Shown here: piece after piece, positions 41,777 to 53,639 of the stretch | How positions within the stretch are numbered: position 1 is the first letter of the stretch | How the letters are laid out: each line of letters opens with the position of its first letter | Source of the DNA: Ryuthela nishihirai | Lineage: Eukaryota; Arthropoda; Arachnida; Araneae; Heptathelidae | Direction: 5' to 3' | Assembly: GCA_038380435.1 (NCBI GenBank) | Contig: JAWZYU010000001.1 | Span: 13,868,001 to 13,932,000, forward strand | DNA length: 64,000 nt | Program-made: the position numbers and the translations under genes | The notes under the pieces: model-generated | Databases searched by the model: none | The model's input: the letters and a program-made list of their open reading frames with translations, nothing else | Told to the model about the DNA's origin: nothing

Positions 41777-42385
41777 TGTCAGGCTAGAGGCCTTTTTTAG
41801 ATTTTTTTTGCTCAGGCTTTGTATAATTATTTTGGATTTCACCAACAAGGCTTATGCTACGTGGGAGGCCCTCTGTCCCGGCATCTGGAAAGTTAATTGA
41901 AGTAACAGTGCCCAGAGGGGACGGAGGTCACCCCACTGCTCGCGGACGCCCCAGATGGTCAGGCAGAGAGAGAAAGAGAAAGGGTTGGCAACAACGAGAA
42001 GAGCAGAGCCGGTCGAGTTTCGAAAGCGTGCAGACGAGAAATTGTAAAGCTGGGAAATGCTGACTGGTAATAGCGGCATTGGGCTCTGTAAATACAGCTG
42101 AACAGGCATAGTAAGCTGGTGTTGTTGTAATCTATGTAATTGAGCATATGTCCTCGTCCATCAAGCATGTTTGGAAGGTTAAATAAATATTTGTTATTTT
42201 AAAGTAAAGGCTGAAGTTTGAACCAATTTATTGGGGAGGAGCCTCAGTATTGACTCCCTGCAGTTGTGATAAAAATCTTTGTTTTTTATTCCGAAAGACT
42301 CTTTCACCCGTCGCGTATAGCGATCGAACCGAGGGGACGTCCTAAGTGGTCCCAATAGACCGACAAACGAAGAGGTAACATCACA
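41777..42385 (+). mobile_element. Solo LTR of the gag-only retrotransposon family
   Basis: 609 bp starting TGTCAGGCTAGAGGCC and ending TAACATCACA, in the opposite orientation to the complete element at 3.4-7.4 kb and noticeably diverged from it. GACCT occurs at 41771-41775 and 42386-42390, probably the target duplication with one uncertain base on the left. There is no interior, so it arose by LTR-LTR recombination. Confidence 0.88.
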
Positions 42386-42457
42386 GACCTGTCATTTATT
42401 TTTTTTTTTGGCTCCATTGCATCAGTAGCAATTTAGATTTCTTTCCTATTATTTAGG

Positions 42458-43359
42458 TTGTTTTACCTCTGAGCGGCACTTTTTTGCACACCATGGGCTA
42501 AATGGCCAGGTCACAAGGACCCCGAAGGCTCAGAGAAGGTTGGGGGAGGGGACCCACTGGAAGAGCTGTTGGGAGACAGATGGTAGCCTCCCGTCAAGGC
42601 CATCCAGTGTGTTCTTTAACCCTTTCAGGACCATAAGTTTTCTAAGAGTAAATATTAGTATGTAACTGTTTATTTTAGTTTGTTTAGACGTAAAATAAAT
42701 AAAAATCATAAGAAAAATACATAACAATGTGTAGTTTTTTGGAATTTTATGGGAAATATTTTTCCCAATGGACTATAAAGGTAACACAAATTATAGTTAG
42801 GCTTATTATGGAATGTCTTTTATTTATTGGTTTGTTAGAACAAAATGTTAACTAAAATAATACAAAATTATGAAATAAAATTACTATGCAAAATGATGTG
42901 CTAATTATGATATTCTGCGAAGCAATTTCTTTTGGTAGTGAGGCAAAGATGGACATTGCACATAGTACATATATTATGCGTCCTGACAGTTCTGTTTTTG
43001 TTTTCTAAACGTTCCCGTTTACGTAATTGCGTTCGGCATACGTTCTATTTTGACATTCTGTATAAAAAATGCAGATATGGTTATAATTAAATACGACAAT
43101 CACCAATTTTAAAATGGGAAAAATGTTTCCCTTAGTCGTGAAAGGGTTAACGTGCACAGAGTATGGCTCTTCCGCACACGGAGCCACAGCTTAACGCCCC
43201 ATCCAACGGACGGCGGCCTTTCCAAGCCCATCGGTGTCCCCTACTGACCGTGTTCAGGGCGGGGAATTTTGCGGAGATAAATCTCAACGCTTACCGAGCT
43301 GCGACTCGAACCTGGGAACTGCAGATTACGAGCCTGACGCGCTACTGACTGAGCCACCC
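42458..43359 (-). mobile_element. SINE family 1 (copy D), interrupted
   Basis: A full minus-strand SINE (about 371 bp without the insert) flanked by TATTATTTAGG / TATTACTTAGG (about 42447-42457 and 43360-43370). The body is split inside the conserved TTCTTTAACGTGCACAG block by a piggyBac-type MITE at its TTAA. Confidence 0.92.
42620..43146. mobile_element. piggyBac-type MITE, 527 bp (copy 1)
   Basis: Begins CCCTTTCAGGACCATAA and ends TTAGTCGTGAAAGGG, giving a short terminal inverted repeat CCCTTTCA-x-GAC. It is flanked on both sides by TTAA (42616-42619 and 43147-43150), the signature target of piggyBac elements. The uninterrupted SINE copies have a single TTAA at this point, proving the empty site. 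No transposase. An inverted second copy with the same length lies at 51432-51958. Confidence 0.95.
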
Positions 43360-43435
43360 TATTACTTAGGAATATATATATTTATTTAGAAAGATGTTTG
43401 AACGTTTTTGCATGGGGACAAACATATTATAATAC

Positions 43436-43500
43436 AAGGATTTAGGAATAGACATGGTAAGGTTGTTGAAGGAGAGGATGGCTAGGTGGGCTGAGCATCA
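43436..43500 (+). pseudogene. Scrap of RTE LINE linker
   Basis: AGACATGGTAAGGTTGTTGA followed by GGATGGCTAGGTGGGCTGAG matches the segment preceding the reverse transcriptase (compare about 10145-10200). Only about 65 bp, joined to a Tigger relic. Confidence 0.7.
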
Positions 43501-43502
43501 TC

Positions 43503-44000
43503 GGCTGGGAGATCATAATCCTTAATAATTGTCTCAAATGTTTCACTGCATTTTGTAGCTGCCTCTGTATCTGCTGATTGTCTTTCTCCAGCAATATCTA
43601 ACTGCCTAATGCCATGACGAATCTTGAAATTTCTAAAGCCATCCATCACTAAATGAACCATTCAGAATCAATACTCATTTGCTCCTTAAACATATTTCTT
43701 TAGCAATAAGAATAAGTCCAGAAATTGCCATACTTTCTGATCGTGTTAACAAAAACCATTTATGCAGGTTTTCTACTTTTGATTTATGCAAATGTTTTCT
43801 TTCCGCAATTTTATTGTTAGGTTCTGAAGATGCAGAGAATTTTAAAATTTTCTCCTTTGCATTTCTTTATATCGTAAATTGTTGGTTTACCTATGTTGTT
43901 TCTATTAGAACAGCATTGCTTACACCACGCTTTATTTTCTTAACTATTTCAAGTTTTTCACTCAGTTTTGTGTGGTTTTCTTTGTCTGTAAATGGTAACT
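43503..44000 (-). pseudogene. Tigger/jerky-type (pogo) transposase, N-terminal relic
   Basis: Read on the minus strand, fragments resemble the CENP-B-like DNA-binding region of Tigger/jerky transposases: KEKILKFSASSEPNNKIAER, KSKVENLHKWFLLTRS, then ISGLILIAKE, and after stops the QNAVKHLRQLLRIMI stretch. In the family this tandem helix-turn-helix part binds the terminal repeats. Stops and frame changes abound, and the catalytic domain is not present. Identification rests on block order, so moderate confidence. Confidence 0.65.
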
Positions 44001-44193
44001 AGGTAGACACTGGAAGGAGAGTTATGCACCAATCCCCTGTGATGATGCATAGAACCGACCTGGCCTAGCACCTAATGTTCGACCCCACCTTCTCGTGGTG
44101 CAGACCGTTAGTACCTTTCAAATGATATACTCTCTTGTGGAAGTGAACGGAAGGGGAGGGTTGCCAGATTAGTGTGGCCTACTGATCTGGACA

Positions 44194-47100
44194 ACTATGG
44201 CTACTTTTCTTTTTTTTTCTACCCTGCTGAGGAGTGGTCAACCACACAGGGTCCTGGTGCTGACCATATATATTAACCTGAACGGAATTATGACTCAGAG
44301 CTTGATTATGGATCCTGATTTTGCTGCTGGTGGGCTTCTGTGGAGGGAAAATCTTCCACTGTGTTTTCTGTTTGTTTGTGGGTTGACAGCCCCAAGTGAA
44401 GAGATTCACAGGATATGTTTATCAGCTGGTGGATAATCCTGAGCAGAGGTCATCGCAGGCACCTGAACTCTTTGTTTCTATTGGCATCGTCAAATTCTAC
44501 ATTGGACGAAGTCTTCAAGTGTAGATGGCTTCAACCTTTAGTGGTGGGGGAACAGGTCTTTGTTCCACGTATGCGATTAGCGGACTGTTTGATATTGTCG
44601 GCATTCCCTCTCTCAATAAACATAGTTTCTTTAAACATCCCACTAACCATTTTCTCTCCATAGGTAGTTGGAATGTGAGGACTCTGCACAGAACGTTTTC
44701 TCTTGATGTTCTCACACAAGAATTCCACCATTATAATTTAGATATTCTCGGCTTGCAAGAGACCAGATGGACTGATAAAGGTCAGATTCTTAAAAATAAT
44801 CTTAAATTTCTCTTTTCAGGGAGGGACGACAATAAGCATCACCAAGGCGTGGGTCTGCTTCGCAGCAGACACACTAGTGATGCTCTTCTAGAATATGAGT
44901 GCATTAATGAAAGGTTTCTCACAGCAAAATTTCAGACAAGCATTAAAGACTTGAATGTTATCTGCTGCTATGCCCCCACTGAGGATGCCGATGAGGATGA
45001 TAAGGATAGGTTTTACGGACAACTTCAGGATATTTTGAATTCTGTCAAGAAAGGAGCTATTACCCTTGTTCTAGGTGACTTCAATGCCAAAGTTGGTATT
45101 GACTCTGACCTTTGGGGAGGGGTGATAGGCCCTTTTGGTATTGGTAGCTGCAATGGCAATGGGCAACGTCTCCTACAGGTAAGTAAACTCAATGGATTCA
45201 GAATAACTAACACTTATTATAAACACCGCGACATACATAAGTACACATGGGTTTCACCCGATGGGCTGCATAGGAATATGATTGATTATATATTAATTAA
45301 CAGCAAATGGGCTAGTTCTGTTAGGAATACCAGGGCATATAGGGGAGCTGAAATTGGATCTGACCATTACCTTGTTAAAAGTGTCTTGCAACTTAAACTT
45401 AAAAAGTGTTAGTGTTTAAATTAGGGTTAAAAATTTACTTTTAATACTGAAGCTCTGAAAGACCCAGTTAGAGCCAAAGCTTACCATGATAGGTTACTTA
45501 GTCATTATGACAGTCATGGTTTGCTTACTACTGAAGTTGAGGAACAATGGGACCATTTTAAACAGGCTTTTTTGGAAACTAACAATGCTCTTTTAGATAA
45601 AAAGGAGCAGAGGAGACAGAATTATCTGAGTGATAAGGCACTTGAGCTTATTTCTGAAAGAAGGAACTGCAGGAATGTCCTTAATCAGTACCCTACTAGT
45701 CCTAATATAAAGGATTACAGAGAGCTTAATAAACGTGTAAAGTATCAATTGGCTACTGATAAGAATTTTTTGCTTGATAGCTTGGCTGACAAAGCTGAGG
45801 AAGCAGTTAGGAAGCACAACAGCAGAGAGCTGTACCAGATAGTTAATGTTTTGTGTAGTAGAAAACAAACAGGTATACAGGGATTGAAGCATAAACAAGG
45901 TAAAGTTATAGAAGGTGAGGATTCTGTCATGGCTAGGTGGGCTGAGCATTTCAGTGATCTTCTAAACAATGTGGTTAGTTCTACTCCCATTGTTTGCAAT
46001 GATGATAGATGCATTGATGGCTTTACTGTTGGCCCTATAACACAATCTGAAGTTCGTTTGGCTATTTCTGAACTTAAACTTCATAAATCCTCAGGGGTAG
46101 ATGAAATTACTACCGAAATGCTTAGAGCTGGGAATGTTTCGATTACCACTTGGATGACTGAAATTTTGAATATCTGTTATGATAAAGACTGGTTGGCAAT
46201 CAATTGCGTGATGAGCAATGTGGATTAAGAAGTGGTAGAAGATGTGTGGATCAGATATTTTCACTTAGGCAGATTCTTGAGAAATGTTTAGAGTTTCAGA
46301 AACATTTGGTTGCTAGCTTTGTTCATTTCAAAAAGGCTTTCGACTCTGTTGATCGTCATAATTTGTGGTTGATTGTGAAATCATATTTTATACCAGAGGT
46401 ATTAGTTAACATAATGAAAACTCTCTAGAATAACACTGAGTCATGTTTGAGAGTTGGTAAGTCTTGTAGCAATTGGTTTAGCATTACTTCTGGTGTTCGA
46501 CAAGGGTGCATTTTGTCTCCTTTTCTCTTTAGTTTGGTTATTGATTATGTTATAGGAAATTCACTACAAAGGAAAGATTTTGGCTTTAAATGAGCTGGAG
46601 GTACGGAAATTTCTGATTTAGATTATGCTGATGATTTAGCCCTTTTGGCAAATGATGTTGATGAGATGAACTCTTTCATTCGAGCTGTTGATGAAACTGG
46701 TAGTAGAGTAGGGTTGGTTATAAACAGAGAGAAAACTAAAGTGATGAAAATTGGTGAGGCAGGCTGTGATTCAGTTAAACTGAATGGTTGCAATCTTGAA
46801 CAGGTGTCACAGTTTAATTATCTTGGGAGCTGCGTAACTGATACTGGTGATGTGCGGCATGAGATTAACAGACGAATAGGGATTGCTGCCGAGACTTTTA
46901 AGAATCTATGGAGATTGTGGAGAAATAGGCGTATACACCTAAAGACTAAAATTAGACTGTATAATAGTTTGGTTCTTTCTAGGGTTAGTTATGGTAGTGA
47001 AACTTGGACACTTTGTAAACAAGATAACAGGAAACTAGATGCTTTTGATTCCAGATGCTTACGCAGTATCTTGGGTATTAGTTGGTTTAACTTTGTAACT

Positions 47101-47417
47101 AATGATGAGGTTAGGCAAAGGAGTTGGCAACCTCCTTTAAACAGAATATTGTGCAGAGAGAAACTCCGTTGGTTTGGCTATGTTGCCCGTATGGATAATT
47201 ATAGATTGGCGAATAGGGTTATGAACAGTGTGCCTAAAGGCCTCAGAAAGAGGGGAGACATAGGATGAGGTGGGCAGACAATGTCAAACAGGACGTTATT
47301 AGAATTGTTGTGCAATGGTCAGATCAGTTGCCAGATGCCGTAGATGTAGCTCAGGATGGACTTGCTTGGAGAACTAAATTTCACAGTCTGGTTGGACCTC
47401 CGTTGCCCATGGCTGCT

Positions 47418-47489
<72 letters not shown>

Positions 47490-47490
47490 C
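44194..47490 (+). pseudogene. RTE-type LINE, nearly full length
   Basis: The best copy: 5' leader (44194-44640), endonuclease, linker, reverse transcriptase, 3' end and tail, about 3.3 kb. The endonuclease frame 44525-45412 is open, with SWNVRTL, LDILGLQETRWTDKG, LVLGDFNAKVGIDSDLW, IDYILINSKW and GSDHYLVKS. It ends with a stop where other copies read on (KKCRARVKKF at 29.1 kb). The linker and start of the RT are open at 45521-46228. A deletion near 46195 removes the LLSVPGKVL region (DKD joins WLAINCVMS). EQCGLRSGRRCVDQIFSLRQ, TSGVRQGCILSPF, LDYADDLALLAND (46618) and FNYLGSCVTDTG follow with breaks; 46645-47268 is open. The 3' end GGACCTCCGTTGCCCATGGC runs into (GAT)n. The internal deletion and stops mean it cannot be active. 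Confidence 0.93.
47418..47484. repeat. (GAT)n microsatellite, LINE tail
   Basis: About 22 uninterrupted trinucleotides directly at the LINE 3' end. All other 3' ends of this LINE in the window have shorter GAT tails (12024, 26975, 24560 inverted). It probably grew from the element's own tail by slippage. The poly-His frame on the other strand is an artefact. Confidence 0.97.
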
Positions 47491-47669
47491 CACGAACCCT
47501 ATCTACTTTTGGAGCCATTGTTATGGGGTTAATAAAAATTTGCAATTTGTATGTGTAAGATGCATATGTAAATGAAAGCACTAGGACAACAAATAATACA
47601 CTATAGCATTTAGCGATAATGATTGTTCTACATCTATAATTACACTGAGACAGTGAATGATAAGATTGT

Positions 47670-49265
47670 AGCGTTTGTTTTAGCATTACTACTGGAGTTC
47701 GACAAGGTTGCGTTTCATTTTCTGTTATTGATTAATAATACAGATTTAACTTTTAGGGTTAAGGCCTTAAATGATGCATAGAAGCGGCATCCAATATAAA
47801 TTAGAAATCCGCTACACTTGTGGTTGTTTGTGCATTTTGTGTTTGTCTAATTTTATTTCTTAGTCATGCATTCGCCATACTGCAATGACCTATTCGCTAC
47901 ACGTGGCGAGTGGCGAACGTATTGGACATCCTGGTCTAGAGAATTAAAAATTTCCTCATATAGATTATGTGGTGATTTGGCTCTTTTGGCAAATGATATT
48001 TGATGAGATGAACTCTTTCATTAGAGCTGTTGATGAGAGAGTTGGTGATAAATGGAGAGAAATCCGAAATGATGGAAGTTTGTCAGGCTGGTTGTGTTTT
48101 AGTTCTTTTAAACGGAACAAAGCCCTTGAACAAGTTTCTCAGTTTAGATATCTCGAGAGTTATAAAACAGATATTAATGTTGTGCGACATTATATTGTTA
48201 CGACAGATGAACGTGTTGCAGTGACGTTATGAAAAACGTGACATGAACGCCGCCTATGCTTCTGCGTAAGATTTATATAACAAACGAATTTGAACATAGA
48301 ACCGATCTGAAAATTAAGAATGATAGAACTACAATGTTAAAGTTGTGGATTATATGAAAGGAGGCATAAAATAGGCCTTAGTCAGTGAACGATAGTCAAA
48401 AAGAGATATTTTTATGTAGTAAGTGTGCGGGTGGTTGTTTAGTTTTATTGGTGTAAAATCCAGTGACATAAAAGGATTGTTTACGTCTAAAGTAAAGATA
48501 TTCAAGAGACATGGCAATCAAAGCGAAGAGACAATAATTTAGTTGAGCAGACAGAGCTGGTCTGTAGAAAAAGGTTATTAGTTTATGTACGATAGTATTT
48601 AGTTTGGTTATAAGTTATTTCACCCATGCTTTTGTAATAATTTGCATTGTATTGTAATTTGCATTGTAAAATATACTTATTTATACTCACGCTCAGTGCT
48701 CATCCATTTAAAATTTGCAATAATATATATATATAAACAGAAGAATATATATTGATGTTAGGACTTTTACGAATTTATGAAGAGTGTAGAAAAATAGGAT
48801 TACTTACCTAAAGACTAAAATTAGGCTTTGTAAGAGTTTGGTCCTTTCTAAAGCTTGGTATGGTAGTGAAACTTAGACCCTTTGTAAGCAAGATAGCAAG
48901 AAACCTAATGCCTTTGATTCGAGACGAGGATTTAATGATTTGACTATGTAAGTAATGATGAAGTTAAGGGACAGAGTCAGCAACCATCTTTGAACAGAAT
49001 CTTGTACAGAGAGAGAAAGTGACTTGATTTGGCCCAGCTGCCAATATGCGTAACTAAGATTAGCGAATAGGCTGTGGTGTGTGTGCTGAATGGCTGTGGA
49101 AATAGGTGGAGACATAGGATGAGGAAGATAGACAACATCAAACAGTACCTTGTTAGAACTGAATTACTGTGACCTAATGTAGCAACTGAATCTTAGGTTA
49201 GATATGTTTCGAGAACAACATCACACAGTGTATTGGGACTACCGTAGCTCATGCTGCTTGAGGAT
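47670..49265 (+). pseudogene. Diverged RTE LINE, 3' part, split by a solo LTR
   Basis: A much older relative of the other copies. TTACTACTGGAGTTCGACAA (47688) matches the SGVRQG block. 47940-48195 holds DLALLANDI-like, MNSFIRAVDE (48007) and a QFRYLESYKTD block. After the solo LTR (48196-48722) the C-terminal part resumes at about 48775 (TAAAGACTAAAATTAGGCTT) and ends with GGACTACCGTAGCTCATGCT at about 49240. Heavily mutated throughout. Confidence 0.82.
48196..48722. mobile_element. Solo LTR candidate, family B (copy 2)
   Basis: 527 bp, the reverse complement of 35248-35776, starting TGTTACGACAG and ending TTTGCAATA (a C-to-T change at the last CA). ATAT flanks it at 48192-48195 and 48723-48726. 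It splits the diverged RTE LINE, so it is younger than that copy. Confidence 0.75.
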
Positions 49266-49290
49266 TATGTATTCAATATGTATCAAAAAT

Positions 49291-49507
49291 GCCGCCATCC
49301 GTCGGATGGAGCATGACCCCGTGTATGGGAGAGCCATACCCTGTGTACCCTTTGCAGAATACACTACATGGTCTTGACGGGAGGTTACCATCTGTCTCCT
49401 AACAGCTGTCTAGTGGGTCTCCCCCAACCTCGGGGTCCTTGTGACCTGGCCATTTAGTCCACTGTGGGCAAAAAAAAAGTGCCGCTCAAAGGAAAAACAG
49501 CCCAACC
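49291..49507 (+). mobile_element. SINE family 1, 5'-truncated copy with target duplication (E)
   Basis: Begins inside the body at GCCGCCATCCGTCGGATGGA and runs to the family end CAGCCCAACC. Perfect 14-bp flanks TATGTATCAAAAAT (49277-49290 and 49508-49521) show it inserted already truncated, the mark of target-primed reverse transcription. Confidence 0.93.
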
Positions 49508-49521
49508 TATGTATCAAAAAT

Positions 49522-51427
49522 AGTGTTGTTATGCTTGAACCTCTTCCTTAGAAATAAAATAAAATTGCCTTCAAATAGCTACTTGAGGAATGATAGGAAC
49601 TGCCAATTTAGTAAGCCACAGGAAATATCTGTGAGGAAGACGAGACCATAATAGAAAGAAGCATCTTTTTTAACAGGGTCTCGAACCCAGGTCCTTTTAA
49701 AACCTAGCTCCGTGACGGTTTCTGACCTTCTTTACGTCATCTAATCCATGTTTTTTTTTCGTATGTAATAATGCATTTATCATATGTTCCATTCCTTTTC
49801 GATTTATTATTGGCTGTGAAATATATTACAAAAATAATATAAAAAATTATGAAACATAAAGTCAATTAAATCAAGTAGATTTTTAATTTTTTCCTACGTT
49901 CAAAAATTAAATATTCCATAACTTTAGATCATATATAATTATTCTATTGTCAAATTCCCAGAGTTATAATTTCTGAGCGTACCATGAAAAAAAAAGAAAA
50001 CAAAAAAGATTAAAAACGACTGATAAAGACGACGGACGGATTTTATGTAAACGGCCTGAAGGATAAATATCAAAAAAGGATAAATACCTAAAGGTCTGGT
50101 AGGATTATGGAGGGGACATATTTCTTTTGACACATGCTTTTATCAGAGATAAAAAAAGGTACAAAAAATATTGTACCTTTTTTGTCTCTGCTATTTTTTT
50201 CTAAGTCGATAAGATTAATGTTCTCAGTAAGTATTTTTTAATTATGCTGTAAATGGGTCACCGGATAGGTTAGCTCTAAGTGGTGTAATGGTTAGTGTAC
50301 CTTACTACTAAGGCCAGCTGGCATGTTCTTGTGAATGTTGTATGGCAAACCAGGACAAGTTTGCCGCAGCTTCTAGGTTATCTCCGTCCTTTGTGTAGGG
50401 AAATATCTTTCCCCCTTTTGAAAAAAAATATCAAAAACTAGAAAAAAGAAATCTTAAGGTAATTTCTCTCAAGTGTCTGAAAAAAATATATAATTATTCT
50501 GCAAACATGTTCCATAGCTTTTCTGATCTCATGAAAATTTATTGTCAGGCGCTGCTTTCTTCTCTTTCTTAGGGTGGTCATTTTTAAATGACTTACTTAC
50601 GAACATCAAGCACATTATAATCAGAACAATTTTCTTCAGTTCTCTAAATCCCAAGAAAGGTGAACAACTGAATGTTCTATCAGTCTTTTTTTTCCGAAAG
50701 AAAGGCCAATCAAATCTGTGATACATCTGAAGGAGATGAATAAAAAAAAATCAAGATGGCGTTGAACAATAAATATTAATAAAGGTCCTTTCAAGTTTTC
50801 TAAAAAGTCTGGGACGACATTTCTGACCAAAGCAAAAAGATTCCAAAATAAAATTTAGAGAGGGAGGAGGCGGAGAAACAAAGTAGGAAAGATGCTCGAA
50901 AAGAAAGAAAAATTTCAGAAGCTCGAGAGTTCAATTAAACGATTGGAAAAGGAAACAAAAGTCAAACCAATGATGCCGTTATTATACTATTACAATTTAA
51001 AATAAATTCTGAGAAACTGGGATTACTAGTCGAGTTTTTCTTAAGGAATCTATTGACGAAACTGACTTACCCAGGCCTGAAATTCATTGCAGTTCGAAAT
51101 CACGAAAATCTTATGTTCAAACTTCAGATCACAATTCTTCAGTTCCTTGCAAGAAATAGACAGAAGAATCCACTTATCAAGGAAAGAGTTCCATCCAGGG
51201 CCCGACAGTGGAAGATCCAAGAATCTTCTATAAATTACGAAAATCATGTTTACAATCACTGGGAAGGCGACAAAAATCGAAAGTTTTGAGGACACACAAC
51301 AACGCTCTCAAAGACTCGACTGATCTCTATCTACTCTCGAAGCCAGTCCTCACTGTGTCTGGCTTTGCAATTTAATTCGCCGCATTTCATTTATGAGCAA
51401 TGCTCCTTTTAAGCTGAGCTCAGTAAT
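49522..51427. other. Mostly AT-rich non-coding DNA
   Basis: No gene identified. Noted: a reverse B-box-like GTCTCGAACCCAGGTCC at 49679-49695 (tRNA-like relic, minus strand); an A-box-like GTGGTGTAATGGTTAGTGTA at 50280-50299; a palindrome AAAAAAGGTACA ... TGTACCTTTTTT centred near 50170; a purine-rich region 50860-50980. Frames of about 65-80 codons at 50529-50830 and 51050-51295 match nothing I know. Confidence 0.4.
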
Positions 51428-51431
51428 TTAA

Positions 51432-51958
51432 CCCTTTCACGACTAAGGGAAACATTTTCCCATTTTAAAATTGGTGATTGTCGTATTTAATTATAACCTT
51501 ATCTGCATTTTTTATACAGAATGTCAAAATAGAACGTATGCCGAACGCAATTACGTAAACGGGAACGTTTAGAAAACAAAAACAGAACTGTCAGGACGCA
51601 TAATATATGTACTATGTGCAATGTCCATCTTTGCCTCACTACCAAAAGAAATTGCTTCGCAGAATATCATAATTAGCACATCATTTTGTGTAGTAATTTT
51701 ATTTCATAATTTTGTATTATTTTAGTTAACATTTTGTTCTAATAAACCAATAAATAAAAGACATTGCATAGTAAGCCTAACTATAATTTGTGTTACCTTT
51801 ATAGTCCATTGGGAAAAATATTTCCCATAAAATTCCCAAAAAAACTACACATTGTTATGTATTTTTCTTATGATTTTTATTTATTTACGTCTAAACAAAC
51901 TAAAATAAACAGTTACATACCAATATTTACTCTTGGAAACGTTATGGTCCTGAAAGGG
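51432..51958. mobile_element. piggyBac-type MITE, 527 bp (copy 2, inverted)
   Basis: Starts CCCTTTCACGACTAAGGGAA and ends GGTCCTGAAAGGG, with TTAA at 51428-51431 and 51959-51962. Same length as copy 1 and almost identical after inversion, with few substitutions visible, so both insertions are fairly recent. Confidence 0.95.
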
Positions 51959-52200
51959 TTAAAAAACTCCTTGCACACTTTAACACATAAAAAACATGCA
52001 CACATAAAAAGTATCTTTTCTCTCGCTCCTCTGAAAATAGTGGGCAGATAATTGATATCAGTGGGATTTCTACCATAACAGAACTCTACACGCCGAAATT
52101 TCTATCATAAACGTGATCTCTGATGATATAAATTAAAATTACCTTTGAAAATGCGAATTACATTTCATACTCAGGCTACTCAAAAGTACCCTGAGTGGTA

Positions 52201-52352
52201 CAGTCGCTCAAAAAAGTATCCGAACACTATGGTTGATTGCAAAATTCAGAAAAAATATCTGGCATTTATTTTTTTAGAAATTAGTCATCTGGCAACCTTC
52301 GTGTCACGTGACACGAAGGTTGCCAGATGACTAATTTCTAAAAAAATAAATT
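52201..52352. mobile_element. Foldback MITE, right end truncated
   Basis: Third copy of the palindromic family, starting CAGTCGCTCAAAAAAGTATC after TA (52199-52200) with an intact TTCGTGTCACGTGACACGAA centre. Both arms carry the variant ATTTATTTTTTTAG instead of the AACGATTTTTTTAG seen in the other copies. The right arm stops at about 52352. Confidence 0.9.
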
Positions 52353-52779
52353 AAGGGGAAAGTTTTATGTTTTTATAAAACTTTCCTTTAAAAAAAAATA
52401 AAAAAAAAATTAGGTGGAAAGTTTTATGTTTTTTTAAAATGTCGTAGAACAGCAGAATCTCCAGGGAGCATGTATTCAACCAGTAGAATTCCTCCTGAAT
52501 CCTGAACTAGAGGCCCTATATAGGTAGAGGTTCGCCATCTCAAAATTGGACGCCATGTTTTGTCGTCGCTCGGATTGTTTATTGTGCAATAGCTGAATGG
52601 TATTGCACGGTACTTATGGATTCCGGAAAAGGGTACGGTGATATTTGATACAGATTTCAGTGTTCATGATTGGAAACACTTTAGAAAACGGCTAAAAAAG
52701 GAAAAGTAAATTTTAGGGCATTTAAAAAATAAAGATATAATTTCACTTTTGTCTGTACGTCTGTAGACATCGAACTTTT

Positions 52780-53392
52780 TTTGTTTATACAGATAAATAA
52801 AAAAATTTTTTTCTGTTAGATAGGAATTAATGATATATTACGATTTACATTTTTCGAATCTCCCAAAACTTATAACTGCACCCTCTAACGGTGGAAAATT
52901 TTCAAAATTACAAAATATCAAACGAATATTAGAAACGATGTAGTTATGTTAGAAGTTTAAAAATTTGGTGTTGAAATATGAAGGTTGCGAAGTTACCATT
53001 GGCAACAAACACTTGACCCTTTAGACCCAGGCAGGGGGGAGGTGGATGCAACTTTTTTTTTTATGTTTTAACAGAAAAGTGTATGTTTTTAGAGATAAAT
53101 TAAAAATTCTTTTTGGGTTGGACAGGTATTGATGAAATATTACAATTTGTTGCGAATTTCCCAAAAGCTATAATTGCGCCATCTAACGGTGGGAAAAAAA
53201 TCGAAAAAATACGAAAAATTTAAAATAAATATTTCAAACGATGTAGTTATGCTAGAAATTTTGGTCGTGGAATGTGATAGTCTTGAAAATTCCATTGACA
53301 ACAATGAGTTGACCCTAAACCCAAGGTAAGGTAAGAAACGGAACGGTTTTTTTTAAGAGATAATTGGAAATCTCTTTTTTAGTTGGTTACAA
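52780..53392 (-). repeat. ~300-nt module, two tandem units
   Basis: Two units (about 52790-53090 and 53090-53390) share GATATATTACGATT / GAAATATTACAATT, CACCCTCTAACGGTGG / GCGCCATCTAACGGTGGG, AACGATGTAGTTATG and TTGACCCT. Inverted relatives occur at 53930-54250, 54745-55080 and 55700-56090, and a partial unit at about 14.2 kb. Confidence 0.8.
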
Positions 53393-53639
53393 ATGAAATG
53401 TAATTCGCATTTTCAAAGGTAATTTTAATTTATATCATCAGAGATCATGTTTATTGTAGAAATTTCGGCGTGTAGAGTTCTGTTATGGTAGAAATCCCAC
53501 TGACATCAATTATCTGCCCACTATTTTCAGAGGAGCGAGAGAAAAGACACTTTTTATGTTTAAGAACTAAAAGACAAATGCTTTTTAAGTTTTATAATTA
53601 CTAATAAAATACTACTATGTGCATTTCCCTCATCATACA

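Larger units (their letters stand above)
52001..53553. mobile_element. 1.55-kb element bounded by ~160-bp inverted repeats
   Basis: The arms 52001-52163 and 53393-53553 are reverse complements with few mismatches (for example GGGCAGATAATTGAT and TACACGCCGAAATTTCTA in the left arm, both present inverted on the right). The outer edges read ACATAAAAAGT / ACTTTTTATGT. The interior has no transposase. It contains a truncated foldback MITE and two copies of a ~300-nt module. It may be a non-autonomous DNA transposon with long terminal inverted repeats; no target duplication could be fixed. Confidence 0.7.

Noticed and set aside
47381..47686. Poly-histidine reading frame on the minus strand
   Set aside because: Product of the (GAT)n tail of the LINE read in reverse; not a gene.
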